DNA from: Antedon mediterranea
Taxonomy: Eukaryota; Echinodermata; Crinoidea; Comatulida; Antedonidae
Assembly: GCF_964355755.1 (NCBI RefSeq)
Contig: NC_092672.1
Location: 30,686,501-30,750,500 of the forward strand
Length of the DNA: 64,000 bases
Reading direction: 5' to 3'
In this document: positions 12,101-22,893 of the stretch, piece by piece
Position numbering within the stretch: position 1 is the first letter of the stretch
How the letters are laid out: every line of letters begins with the position of its first letter
Program-made: the position numbers and the translations under genes
Notes under the pieces: model-generated
What the model was told of the DNA's origin: nothing
Seen by the model: the letters and a program-made list of their open reading frames with translations, nothing else
Databases searched by the model: none

Positions 12101-12690
12101 AATTTTTTCAACCATATTTCATAGTTTTCCTGTACTAAGTACAATTACTGCGTTCTGCGCACTGCGAATGCGAACGTGCATCAGCCAGTGTGTTTTGCAA
12201 GTATGACGTCATGAGCTCAGGCATGCATCATGAATATTCATGATATATATGCACTCCCTCTATGGGTGTCTTGAAAACAGAGACCTCGAAAACAGAGACC
12301 AGAGACCCGAGACACAGGGTCTCTGTTTTCGAGAAAATCTCGAAAACAGAGACCCCCTATAAAACGTAATATTGACTTAATATTGAGACATTTTAGTGGG
12401 GGTCTCTGTTTTCGAGAAAAACTCAAAAACAGAGACCCCCACTAAAATGTCTCAATATTAAGTCAATATTACGTTTTATAGGGGGTCTCTGTTTTCGAGA
12501 AAAACTCGAAAACAGAGACCCCCCTATATTACGTAATATTGATACGTTTTAGTGGGGGTCTCTGTTTTCGAGATTTTCTCAAAAACAGAGACCCTGGGTC
12601 TCGGGTCTCTGGTCTCTGTTTTCGAGGTCTCTGTTTTCGAGACACCCCTCCCTCTATAGTTTCTCCCTTAACCCAATATGGGAAAAATAA
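9112..12690. repeat. Long inverted-repeat element, diverged arms
   Basis: The left arm, about 9112-9400, includes a reverse-complement copy of CCTCTATAGTTTCT, a segment around ATAAATATTCATGA, then a CACTGCGA block and AAAATGGCCGCC. It is matched in inverted order by about 11985-12253 plus 12648-12690 on the right. The right arm is interrupted by the MITE at 12264-12647. The interior, about 9433-11984, is AT-rich with no coding domain that I recognise. It does hold a second copy of the GGATGCA(G/C)CTCCGACTATT motif (10469) found at the right-arm edge (11959). I interpret it as an old non-autonomous inverted-repeat transposon with later insertions. Confidence 0.5.
12264..12647. mobile_element. 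Multi-hairpin MITE with 10-bp target duplication
   Basis: The element begins GGGTGTCTTGAAAACAGAG and ends in the inverse form with GACACCC. It is flanked on both sides by the exact direct repeat CTCCCTCTAT (12254-12263 and 12648-12657). The body is built almost entirely from a GGTCTCTGTTTTCGAG word and its complement. These make at least four small hairpins inside an overall inverted repeat of the whole 384 bp. A 9-11-bp target duplication is typical of Mutator-like elements, so I infer a non-autonomous MULE-type MITE. It lies inside the right arm of the older inverted-repeat element. Confidence 0.85.
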
Positions 12691-13062
12691 TGCACTCGGG
12701 TACGGTAAACGTAAGTTGGTTTGGTGGGTAAGAACCACGTACCAACCCGGTAAGCTTGGTTTTCACTCTAAGACGCAACGCATTGACCAATAAAGGCGAT
12801 GGATTATCCACCCATTGTGATTGGTATCCGCTTGCGTTACAGTCACACGTCCTTTCTTGCATTGCGTACGTAATGCAACAAAGGTCCAGGCTTACCAAAC
12901 GTGCGGTTTGCGATGTTAGTGAACTATTCTGGTGACGGAGAACAAAAACATATAGGATGAATCTTGAATTGATAATTATATAGTATTTCATAGGGTCTAT
13001 TTTAATATTATGTCTGTAAATAGTTGAATCCAATTAAATTGTCAGTTTAATTGTTTACTTAC

Positions 13063-13111
13063 CACTAATTGAGTGTTGTTACTTAAGTGTAGGTGTTTGA
13101 GTTTCGTTTTC
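13063..13111 (-). CDS. Candidate stalk exon of the sulfotransferase gene
   Basis: This predicted 49-nt exon has an acceptor reading gattaccag and a strong donor GTG|gtaagt. It is open in only one frame, giving KTKLKHLHLSNNTQLV. It enters needing two bases from the previous exon and leaves on a codon boundary, which is exactly the phase required by the catalytic exon at 8830. The peptide has a glycosylation sequon (NNT) and suits a luminal stalk between membrane anchor and catalytic domain. The call rests on splice signals and phase only, with no homology support. Confidence 0.4.
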
Positions 13112-13249
13112 CTGGTAATCGCCAAATCTATATAAACAGTACAATTGTTTTTATGATTAATTCGTATTTTTTATTACTCATGGATGAACTTAATCATAGA
13201 GGAATTAGGTAGATATGGAAAAAAAATTAATGAAAAACTTACAAATGGA

Positions 13250-13579
13250 AAATTTTTCTGTGTAAAATATTTTAAAACGAGATAGTTGATAATATTATTC
13301 ATGGATGCATAATAAACGAAAATATGCTATAACGATATTTAAAAACATAAGGGTTATTTAGACCAAACGTCCTTGTATTTACTTTTTAAACCTTTTTGTA
13401 AGTGTATAGAAAAATATAAGAACATTAATGAAAAAAGAGGTATTACGGAATTCAAAAATTTAAAAATGTTACTGGTGAAGTTTTGTCGAATTGTAGCGAC
13501 ATTTAAAATTTGTAAAAAATGTAATAAATAAAATGATTTTATGTAATGACATGAAAGATAATAATGCATGTGAATATAA
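13250..13579 (+). repeat. Dispersed repeat R, copy 1 (interrupted)
   Basis: The sequence matches 62512-62735 in direct and 30107-30430 in inverted orientation. It includes ATGAAAAAAG, a GCGACATTTA stretch and ATGTGAATA near the right edge. The rest of the unit (GTGGTGTTTACGCCACAAAA) is found at 16224-16250 beyond a 2.6-kb insertion. The family ends in an A-rich tail. About 95 bp near 13300-13395 is extra compared with the other copies. Confidence 0.7.
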
Positions 13580-13816
13580 AGCCTGGTTTCCTGTCGACGT
13601 AAGATTTGGAAATGCTAACGTTTGTTACGATTGTTGCGTTTGTTACGTCTCTTCCGTTAAGTTGAACAAAAGTGAACGTCGTTTTGATCGTTCTGAAATT
13701 TTTTCTTACGCTTCTGTGTTTGCTCGATCGATGGTTGCCCATGTAAGGCAATTGTTTTTCAGGTAGGCCGCCTAGGCTTAATAGAAAGGCATACATGCTG
13801 TGTGGCATATACTGTA

Positions 13817-14160
13817 CATAGGCCTAGCTACATAAAACGGAACATGTCTAGGCCCAGGCCCAGTCCTACATCATAACCACTACTATTTTACTGTAATATA
13901 GGCAAGAGGCCTGTACTAAAAATGTCCTAGACCGTAGCCTTCTTGTAGGCCTAGCCTAGGCCTACATAGTAATACTAGGCCTTGGCTAGCCTACTACTAA
14001 AAGCCTTTTTTAGGCCTACCTACTATTATATAGCCTAGGCCCCTAGTACTTAGTAGTAGTAGGCCTCCTATACTAGCCTACTAGGCTAGGCCCTACAAAC
14101 AAGTACTAGGCCTATCCCAATTAAGTGGACCACCATCTGTAGGCCTAGGCTAGCTTTGGA
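13817..14160. repeat. AGGCCT-rich block
   Basis: A dense cluster of TAGGCCTA/AGGCCTAG hexamer palindromes and CTAGGC/GCCTAG words lies in otherwise AT-rich DNA. The same word is scattered singly over the whole window and clusters again at about 33840-34080. No coding potential was seen. Confidence 0.7.
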
Positions 14161-14854
14161 ATTAGGCATAAATCTCTCTTTTTTTTTAGTGTGACTTTAT
14201 TTTATATGATAGGCCAAATTAAAAAAAAACATTTTAACATTTTAATGTATTGGATCTACACACTATACACAATAATTCCAACTTCTAAACTGCAACAAAA
14301 ATGATCTACAGTGAAACTCTTCTTTTACATGCCCTTTGGTTGGAATGTGTTTAAAAACTAAATGTTTGTAACTAAAAATCTTATCATACTGTACACATAA
14401 TTATAAATAATAACAGTAGTTCAGCTGCTTAATAGGAAAATGCTATAAAATTAAAATTTGTAGTCATTAACTTAAGAAAAACAAGTGAAAAACACTTTAA
14501 ATATGTTTAATTATTTTTCTTTGATTTAAAATAATTATTGAAAAGCTTCAACACACTAGTTTTAAAATGTTAAATATTTTTACAGAGCAAATTTTAAACA
14601 CAAAATGAGGCCTATAATGATTCCAAAGTAAATACTGCCCAGTACATAGGAAATATCACACTTATTTATTATTAACAATTTTACATGTGAACAGAAAGTC
14701 TGCTTCTAGTACCACTGAAAATTAAACAAAACATTGATATTAACATTGATAATGTATCAACAACATTGAAAGTGTATGTGTTGCATTTACAAATTGTTTT
14801 GCTTTATTAAATAGATATACAAGAATGACACCAGAAAGATTGAATCAACTTGAC

Positions 14855-14876
14855 TGTGTCCTTAATTCAGCCCCAT
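14855..14876 (-). CDS. Candidate 22-nt micro-exon of the sulfotransferase gene
   Basis: It follows a very strong acceptor (tttctctctttcag). It is open only until a weak donor CA|gtcaag and would encode the linker GAELRT with split codons on both sides. It takes one base from the exon before it and passes two bases on, which fits the signal-anchor exon (using its GTATGT donor) and the 13063-13111 exon. It lies inside the inverted-repeat-bounded segment 13580-16223, so it could be an exonised transposon piece or a chance match. Confidence 0.25.
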
Positions 14877-15196
14877 CTGAAAGAGAGAAATTACAGTACA
14901 GTGTACCACAGTTTCAGAGTTTAAAAATATGTTTATAGTTTTAGTACTCAACTTTTTAGATTTATTTAAAGGTTTAATTTCCTGTATCATTGTGTGACAC
15001 AGTGTATGCAAAAAAAGTTACTGTATATCACTTAAGGTAATCAGTAAAAGTGTTTGTGTTTGCTTTTTAAAAATGTATTTAGTTAATAAGTAAGTAATTA
15101 TAGTATTTAGGTAAAGGTTTGATTGTCGGTATTATATATTCTGTATGCCATGGTGTATGCATCTATTATTTTTGAGAATTTATATAAATGGCCTAA

Positions 15197-15585
15197 TCCA
15201 TAAAATAGTTTTGTGCAGAATGTATTTGTAAATAAATTTATTTAACAAGTATTTACTGTATGCTTCTTATTATTAAGTGTGGAGGGATATTGAATGGCAA
15301 TATTATTTAATAACTTTATTATTATTATTACTATTATTTTCATTATTATTAATTGTTATTAAATATCTTACCTTCTGTATTTAATATTACATCCATAAAA
15401 TAGTATTGTGCAGAATGTATTTGTAAATAAATTTATTTAACAAGTATTTACTGTATGCTTCTTATTATTAAGTGTGGAGGGATATTGAATGGCAATATTA
15501 TTTAATAACTTTATTATTAGTGTTATTATTATCATTATTATTAATTGTTATTAAATATCTTACCTTCTGTATTTAATATTACATC
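15197..15585. repeat. Tandem duplication, 195-bp unit, two copies
   Basis: Positions 15197-15391 and 15392-15585 are nearly identical direct copies (CCATAAAATAGT start, ATTACATC end) with internal ATT-rich runs that differ slightly. The second copy ends inside the candidate exon at 15564-15613, so the duplicated unit carries that exon's donor site twice. Confidence 0.9.
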
Positions 15586-15613
15586 TACTGCATCAGAGTC
15601 TAATAGCATGCTT
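15564..15613 (-). CDS. Candidate alternative stalk exon
   Basis: This 50-nt exon prediction has acceptor tgttgtaataag and consensus donor GAAG|gtaaga. It is open in one frame only (SMLLDSDAVDVILNTE). It needs two incoming bases and passes one on. It would therefore fit before the 14855-14876 micro-exon, but only if the signal-anchor exon uses the weaker GTAGTA donor. No homology support. Confidence 0.25.
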
Positions 15614-15924
15614 CTTATTACAACACAAACAACAAAAACATTGATTAGAAAAACTCAGATGGAGCAAATAGTGCCGGTTTAAATTGTTTAAAAACATCGA
15701 ATCATTTCTCCTAATAAAAGAATATGTCAATAAAATAAAGAAAAGTGTGAATAGAAAGAACTTGAATATAATTGTACGTTTTTAATATAGGGCTAATTTT
15801 TATCCTTTTTTGGTAAAGAGGTGTTGTAAAAAAGCTGCTTTTATTAATGAAATTCGTATTTTCGTATCTATTAAAAATAGGCCTATCCTTTTCCATTGTA
15901 TATCTTGCGCTTACGACTCTTACG

Positions 15925-15961
15925 CTTACGTAAAGTTGACTCCAAGTCAACTTTACGTAAG
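15925..15961. repeat. Perfect 17-bp hairpin
   Basis: CTTACGTAAAGTTGACT at 15925-15941 is followed, after three bases, by its exact complement at 15945-15961. It sits in a GC-richer block full of TTACG/CGTAA words (15905-16210) that forms the right end of the 2.6-kb element. Confidence 0.9.
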
Positions 15962-16250
15962 AATCGTTAATAACGCAACGCAAGTGATCGTAAGCAATAA
16001 AATCCCGGTTTCCTGTAAATTCGCGATAAATCGACGTATCAGACGGAGATTCGATACCCCGGTTTCCTGTTGATCGTCTATTTTTCTTGCGTTTACGTCG
16101 ATTTCACCAAAATATTGTCGTAAGCGGTTTCCTGTCAAATGTTGGTTTCTTACGTAAAATCGACGTAACAATCGTAACTGACGTTAGAAAAACGGACTCT
16201 TACGTCGACAGGAAACCAGCCTTAAGTGGTGTTTACGCCACAAAAACGAA

Positions 16251-16731
16251 AAAATAAGATATGAAACGCTGTGGCGCAAACGTTCCATAGGTAGACCTAT
16301 TACTGCCATTGTATTGTGTTTCTAGAAAAATATTAATTTTATTCTTTTTTCTCTCCTTCGTAGGAGCAACCCACTTTTACTTCATAGAGTACATCTTTCA
16401 GTTTTGAATGTTAAATTAAAAATTAAAAGAATGTATAGCAGATCTGTAAAATATAATTTACAATTTTCTCTCTTAAAAAAGGTCTTTAAAAAAATGTACA
16501 CATCAATATTAAGATACTTGTTTTGCTATTTAACTCTTGAGTTTTAATGAGACCCGATATAATTTTGATTCCTGTCAGTACATTTCTTTAAAATGTAATT
16601 TAAATGTTATATTTATACACATACTGTACATATACATTATATAAATGTGGGGCCCACATTAACAAATGTTTACTATACGTACACCACACACACCCCATAT
16701 ACAGTGATGGTTATACTGGACAAAAAAGCAC
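16251..16731. other. No gene recognised
   Basis: AT-rich sequence after the resumed end of repeat R. It contains a second GTGGCGCAAACG word at 16271. No coding signal. Confidence 0.4.
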
Positions 16732-16926
16732 CACTTGGTGGTACATGTCAAACACTTGTGATGCTCTATTCCTGGATACTGAAGGAATCTACAGTACCGA
16801 GCGCGTGTCGCCGATGAAGGGTGAAGTGTCAATCAATTATTAAGCCTATACACAATTATTATTAGAGTAAACGTTTTAGTTATCCGCACTCGGCGGATAA
16901 CTCCTTGTTTTTTGTTTGTTATTTAA
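16732..16926 (+). repeat. 195-bp dispersed repeat, copy 1
   Basis: It is about 94% identical to 28972-29166 in direct orientation, from CACTTGGTGGTACATG to ATTTAA. Both copies end with a perfect 10-bp hairpin (AGTTATCCGC, loop ACTCG) followed by a T-rich stretch with TTTTTT. The conserved terminal hairpin suggests a defined 3' end, possibly of a short RNA-derived element. Family unknown. Confidence 0.7.
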
Positions 16927-17799
16927 GAGCCATTGTCTGTAAAAATCAAAGATTTGGTGGCAGATATAAAAAAATGGATTTCTCTCAAATTTTTACCATG
17001 AATAGACACTTCAATAAAAAGCATATCTACAACATTCATTTTAATTTTTAGCCTTCGTTGCCATGACAATGGTCAATTATCCAAATGTTGATGTTTTTGC
17101 CATTTTTCACAGATTTTCTATAGTGAAAAAGTACAAATTGTATACTTGTTTTAACCAAAAATACTTACAGTACACTTTTTGTTTTTGTTTATATCAGTGT
17201 AAACAACTAAGTATTGAGTTCCATTCAATTTAGAAAAAAAAAATTACAAAATGGAGTTTGGTTGATACCATTATTTTAAAAAGAGGTGTTTTTAAAATAT
17301 ATTTTTTTATAAAAGTATACCTCATAAACGTACCTATAACTTCTAAAGTGGTGTTTTTATATCAATGAAGTTTTGTAATTTGATAGTCAATAGGTTTTTC
17401 AACAATAATCACGAAAAGAAAACTGGGGTAAATTCTGTACATAGATTTTGTGTTGCCAGGAAAATACAGAAAATACAAAAAAATACAAACAAAATGACAA
17501 TAAACAAAACACATGAATCAAAATTGAAATATGGCTAATCCAATAATAAAATATATATTTGGCTTGTCATAATGCTACTAGAGTCATACGAATAGTTTAG
17601 ATAAAATACGAGAATGTGTTGCCAGGTTTATTTCAATTAATTGCCAGAAAAACAGTATTTTGCATTGAAATATTTAGTTGATGGAAACTAATGTTAAACT
17701 TTGAAATAATTGCCTCCAGGTTTTTTTTTTAAATTTTGACATCTATTTTTTGTAAAGAGATACAGAAAGACGTCCCAAAAAATCTGTACTTGTAAATAG

Positions 17800-18450
17800 G
17801 ATATTTGAGGTCAGAATGCAAAACAGGACAGGTCCCCACTTTAGTTCAAATATTAATGTTTTATCAAAATTTACAAGATAATTTAATTTTAATTTAATTT
17901 TTTAACTATAGTTTTACCTTAGCAACCATTTCTATGTGTAACTAAGGAAAGAAATTAAAAAAAAACGTTTAAGAAATGACGTGTTTATGAATACAAAGAA
18001 TTAAATTGCATTTGTACTTTTTCTCAATTTTACTTCTACTGCATTCTAATAATCATAAAGTGATGACAAACTTGATCTTGGAAATTCATTCATTTTGAGG
18101 TCAAATGAGGTCAACATTTTACCATAGTAACTGTTTCTATGCGAAAATATTTTTAAAATAAGGGGTTTTCATAAATACTACTTAGTTTTACATTTCTACT
18201 TTTTCCCAAATTTACTTTAAATACTGAATCATAATAATCTCAGAAAAAAGTCTTGACAAATCTAAATAAAGGTAAAACATTGAACTTTAGTGTTATCTTA
18301 AAACCTGTTTCTATATATAACTAAGGATAATTAAAAATAAAATAAAATATGGGGGTTCATGAAAAAAATATAATTACATTATTGAGGTCAATTGACATCA
18401 ACATTTTACCTGTAGTGTATTTTAGCAACTCTTTCTATGCGTAACTAAGA
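17800..18450. repeat. Degenerate tandem repeat with GAGGTCA and CTATG words
   Basis: Variants of a unit containing GAGGTCA, ATTTTACC, GCAACC/GTAACTG, TTTCTATG and AACTAAG recur near 17820-17945, 18095-18145, 18290-18325 and 18390-18450. The period is roughly 120-200 bp and the copies are badly decayed. It resembles the arms of the larger tandem-armed elements at 20.2 and 40.3 kb. Confidence 0.5.
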
Positions 18451-18861
18451 AAGGGTATAACCATATATGATTATACTTGACAAAATACAATAATATTAAT
18501 ACTACAGTTAAAAATGAATACGATTTGATTTTTAGAAATACACATTAATTATTTGTTTTTTCTTTCATGTGACCCAATTTCTTTTCAGTCTTGTTTTATT
18601 TATATTACAAGCATATATTGATTCTCTAGTGAAATTTTCAAGTTTACATCTAGACGACTGTTGATTTTATTTTTGAATGTTCTTCTTGAATGATTTAAAA
18701 ATATATGTTTTATAATTACAAACGGTGAACACTGATATTAATTCATTGACATTTTCACGTTTTGTTCCTATCACAATGTCTAAAATAATGTACGGTTTCC
18801 TCAAACAAGTTATTAGCATTTTACAATCATGTTGTTATCAATTGCCTGTAAATAATACTAC

Positions 18862-18965
18862 ATACCATAAGCATCAATATCCATGAAAAGAAAAAGAAAC
18901 ATAAATCCGGCACAGATGAAAACAAACATGAATAACATTCTCACGTTTAACCTAGACCAAGCCAT
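18862..18965 (-). CDS. Candidate signal-anchor first exon of the sulfotransferase gene
   Basis: From the ATG at 18963-18965 the frame encodes MAWSRLNVR, then a strongly hydrophobic run with MLFMFVFICAGFMFLFLF, then MDIDAY, and it reaches a consensus donor G|gtatgt at 18865-18866. A second possible donor, gtagta, lies four bases further on. A short basic N-terminus followed by a single 18-20-residue membrane helix is the classic type II signal anchor of Golgi sulfotransferases, and the gene downstream on the same strand lacks such an anchor. Linking it to the exons at 13.1 and 8.8 kb is inference from orientation, topology and codon phase. Confidence 0.45.
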
Positions 18966-19151
18966 TCTGAGCAAATTTCCGTCAATCCGATTCCCCTGTT
19001 CATCGACTATACAACAAATATCCGTCTGTTAATCTATCAATAGGGAGGTTTCGCAACCTTACCAATACGCTAACGAAAACGGATACGTCACACATTTGTG
19101 AAACTTTTGAGCTGATCCCCATTTCATATTCGTAAAGCGTATTCGTGTTGA

Positions 19152-19973
19152 CAAAGAATATTATTATATCACAAGAATGAGTATTCCGCGATTTTTGCAT
19201 GAGAAATTTGTAACAGAGAGCTCCAGAGAGTGATGCCCGCCCCCATAAGGCAGGATGTATACATACTAAATAAGACTTGATTTAATAGATATTATACATG
19301 TCACATTACATAGAATTATGATAATATATTTTGCAATTGTAAACTATTTTATAATATATATTTATTAACAAACTAGTGTAAATTCACTTTTACAGACAAT
19401 TATTTACTAACATGCTAAATTAGTTCACAAAAAAGGCCTAACACAGCAACACCAAAAATCAACGAATCGTTACTTAACACGGCCTATTCTTTACCATTGC
19501 CGCGTACTACTCTACGCCCGGTAAATTAAGTATTGCTTTTATGTTATAAATTAGTATAAAATACATTGTATTAATAGGATAAATTGTTAAATGTCATTAA
19601 CATTTATTTGTTCTACCAGAAACAAGTTAAATATAGGAATATTATTAAACTATCCTTTGTGAAAACGCGTAAACACCAACACGCCCGGTCACGCTATCGT
19701 AGCGCCCGGTTGATAAAGCGAACTGTTTATACGGCAGTTTTTACTAAATAAATTGCATAAAACGAACAATTAAATATCCAAATAGCATTTAACATGAAAT
19801 TGGCATGAAAATACTACCGGTGGTCCAGCCTTTGATTAGTGAAACCGTCACAAAAAGTTGTATACATCCCAGATACATCCTCACTTATGGCGGCGCCCTA
19901 CCACACATGGACAATATTACTGTTACAGGAAAAATTGCGGATTACTCATTCTTGTGATATATTATATTCTTTG
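19152..19973. mobile_element. 822-bp MITE with 7-bp target duplication, copy 1
   Basis: The terminal inverted repeats start CAAAGAATAT and contain ATCACAAGAATGAGTATTCC. The direct repeat GTGTTGA flanks the element exactly (19145-19151 and 19974-19980). A second copy in the opposite orientation lies at 47442-48232. The interior has no coding domain. A 7-bp duplication with a CA-starting terminus fits the P superfamily best. A hAT origin, which would need 8 bp, fits less well. Confidence 0.85.
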
Positions 19974-20167
19974 GTGTTGACGAATATCACCAGTCATATT
20001 CGTAACTACAAAACGAGTATAGTTTTTGAACTATTTTGCACATTTTGCATTTGAATCAGGAATGATTCATGATTATAATATAATTATAGATTTATTGAAA
20101 GTAATATACTAAAGTAATTTACTAAAATGCCAGGTCAATTTTGATAAATAGCAGTTTTTAAAGTCCT

Positions 20168-21000
20168 CACTCGCTTTGTACTCTAGTAGCTAGATCAACT
20201 TTCGTATGCACTTTGAGGTTCAGAGAATTTGACTTCAGAAATTGGTTTAGGGTGGTCAAACAATCATGTTTGGCTTGGTTACACATTTTGAAAATGTGGC
20301 GAAAGGTCAAAAGGTCAGGGTCAAAGGTTATAAGATCAAACACCATTATGTCCTTAAATATCGTCAAACACTGGTCACAGCGAGGTAATTTTGGTCTCAA
20401 ATTGATCAGAAGGTATACATTCATATTCAGTCTAATGAAACATTTTAGTCGAAAATGACCGGAAATGCCATTTCTGACCTTTGACCCATAAACCAGGGCA
20501 TGTCTGTATCTCCGTAACTATTGGCCGTAGAGACTTGAATTTGGGCTCAAATTGTTCGAAATATAAATTTAGTTATTTGTTATACTTTTTGAACAATGTT
20601 ACAAAAGGTCAAAAGGTCAAGGCCAGGGGTTATATGAATAAACACAAATAGGTATTTGTATCTCGGCAACCACTGGTCACAGCGAGTAAATTTTGGTCTC
20701 AAAATGTTCAGAAGGTATACATTCATATTCAGTCTAATGAAACATTTTAGTAAAAAATGACCGAAAATGACATTTCTGACCTTTCACATACATACCAGGG
20801 CATCTTCTTATCTCTGTAAGTACAGGTCGTAGAAACTTAAATTTAGTATCAAATTGTTAGAAATACACATATTTACATTCATTCTAACAGAAAATTTGGA
20901 TAAAAGATGATCAGAAATACTATTAATTACTAATCTTTTAAATGAAAAACATATCTACCCAACTTATCATTAGACAGTAATGTTATGCAATAATTGATGC
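20168..21000. repeat. Left arm of a long inverted repeat with tandem units
   Basis: This is matched in inverted orientation by 24612-25425. The arm holds about two and a half diverged units of roughly 300 bp. Recurring words are CACTGGTCACAGCGAG (20370, 20669), CATTTCTGACCTTT and the direct repeat AGGTCA-nn-AGGTCA (20304-20317, 20606-20619). The outer edge begins near CTAGTAGCTAGATCAACTTT. The structure resembles Foldback-type arms. No coding sequence. Confidence 0.75.
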
Positions 21001-21117
21001 TTAATAATTTCATTATAGGAATTAAAACAAATCCTTTACTGTTTGTAATAATTGTACTTTTGCTTATAATTAATAATGCTAGAAAGTATTGTTGACCTCC
21101 GAACGTTCAAACATTTT

Positions 21118-22258
21118 GAGAATGCTAGAAGTAATTTACTGTAGTTACCCGAATAAAAGCCTCGGGCATTTATTTATTCAGGGAAGGCGTTTATTTTGTT
21201 GGGTGTAATAATGGTAACATGTATAATCAAATAAATACACCCCAGATATATATATATATATATAAAATATATATATAATAAGAATAATAACGAGATTAAA
21301 CCTCATTCTATCCTGGTGGAAGTACAATCATGTAATAAAAGGAATCGGAGACCACAATAATAGACCAAGTCATTGTCATTATTACGTAACACTGTTGCAT
21401 AATAGTTTTGAATGTCAACGACAAACTTATACATATACACGTCTGTTCCCAGTGTAGATAATAAAACAATATATATTTCTGGAGATTTATTATCAATAAC
21501 ACTAGAAACTTTGACATGTTTTAGGTACTGAATGCATTGACAATAAAAGCATCAGAAGTTTATCATGATAAAATCATACTACAACACTGTACTACAGTAC
21601 ACAAAGGTGTTTTCAGGAAAGCTGGACATATTGTAGAATAGTAATGAAACTATGTATTGGCATTTAAAACTATGCAAAAGATTGTTGTCAAATTGTAGTT
21701 ACAAACAAATAGATGATAGAATGAAGATCCATTATGAGTGCAACCGTGTCAGGATAATGATGTGTCATTGTTTTATATCATTATACTGCCACCTGGAGGA
21801 GAAGATCCATTTAATGGAATCTATCACTTTTATTTTAAAAGACAGAAACATTTCGTTAAAAAGCATAAGGAGGAAAACGAATCATGTAAAGTACCTTTTA
21901 TCAGTTGAGAAACGAAATACAATTATTAAAATTAGAGTATTCCTTCAAATAAACGCCACCATTCCCTCCAATAGAACACCATGTGGAATAAACGCCCCGC
22001 CACATACATTTACACGTCAACACATTTCATTAACTACCATAATCTACAATTTACCAAGCATTTTGACATAATTGTATCACTTTTTGATATTAATTGTGCA
22101 GTATTGTTTTACATCTAGGTGGTATTTATTTGATTATACATGTTACCATATTATACCCTAAATAAAGATGTCTCCTTTCCCCCTAAAAACCCTTTTGAAC
22201 AATAAATGCCTGGGGCGTTTAATCGGATACATATGGCAAGTTACTTCTAGCATTCTGA
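21118..22258. mobile_element. 1.1-kb inverted-repeat element
   Basis: The left end GAATGCTAGAAGTAA...CGGGCATTTATT is matched inverted at the right end (about 22200-22258: AATAAATGCCTGGGGCG...TTACTTCTAGCATTC). An open stretch inside (21652-22071, 139 codons) has no domain, no good start context and lies within the repeat, so I do not call it a gene. A short (TA)n run lies at 21250-21280. Confidence 0.6.
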
Positions 22259-22893
22259 AAAAAAACTGTTGAGCTTAACGTTTCTATCAAAATGTCCTCG
22301 GGGACAGCAATAACTAGTACTTGAAATCTATATATAGGGCCTAAATTTACGTAAGGGCAAAATTCGGTAAATCGCGCCTTACTTCTAGAATTTTTACTCG
22401 ATGGTATGTAAAGTTGGTTCGTACTTTCGGTACTGATTTTAACCGCCTGATGTAACCCTGTTTACTAATTAAATTAAGTTAGATAATTAGTTATTGACGA
22501 TTAAAACGAATTTAGGTTCAACGATTTGCCCCAAATAGGGGTGTTTTCCGATCGTGGTATACACTGTCTAATGGATGTCCATCTTAAAAAATACCCGCCA
22601 CAAAAATGCGAGGAGGCTTCGCATTTTCCTATCTCCTCCTACGATAATTGTTTTTAATAGCTGAAAACCGGTTGAACAGCTAGAGTACACCATCATAATG
22701 TTGAAGACAGGCCAATTTTCTTTAAAAAATACTATTTTGATAGATTTAATATACGATTATACAAATGTATTGATTTGCGATGAATGTTACATCCCAATCT
22801 CTCAGTCTTCCAGAGTTTGATTTAACACAAGTCGGTAAATTTATGAGCCCTTGGTTTAACACATGCCTGGCAGGCCCGTTCATATCGAACTTA

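Larger units (their letters stand above)
13580..16223. mobile_element. 2.6-kb terminal-inverted-repeat segment inserted in repeat R
   Basis: The left terminus AGCCTGGTTTCCTGTCGACG and the right terminus read inverted (AGGCTGGTTTCCTGTCGACG) are nearly identical. Weaker similarity continues for about 60 bp. Joining the flanks and removing one TAA gives GTGAATATAAGTGGTG, which matches the uninterrupted repeat at 62699 (GTGAATAAAAGTGGTG) with one mismatch. The flanking TAA therefore behaves as a 3-bp target duplication, as in PIF/Harbinger elements. A short plus-strand peptide, YTRMTPERLNQL at about 14819-14855, faintly resembles Harbinger transposases but is too short to rely on. The segment also contains two candidate host exons, so it may be composite. 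Confidence 0.6.

Noticed and set aside
14818-14890. Plus-strand Harbinger-like peptide YTRMTPERLNQL after a possible acceptor
   Set aside because: Only about 25 residues, no continuation into a catalytic domain, and it overlaps a minus-strand exon candidate. Kept only as a hint in the element description.
16732-16926. Helitron 3' end suggested by the terminal hairpin
   Set aside because: No CTRR terminus follows the hairpin and no TC 5' end was found.
21652-22071. 139-codon open frame inside an inverted-repeat element
   Set aside because: No domain, unusual composition and overlap with repeat sequence; probably a chance open frame in AT-rich DNA.
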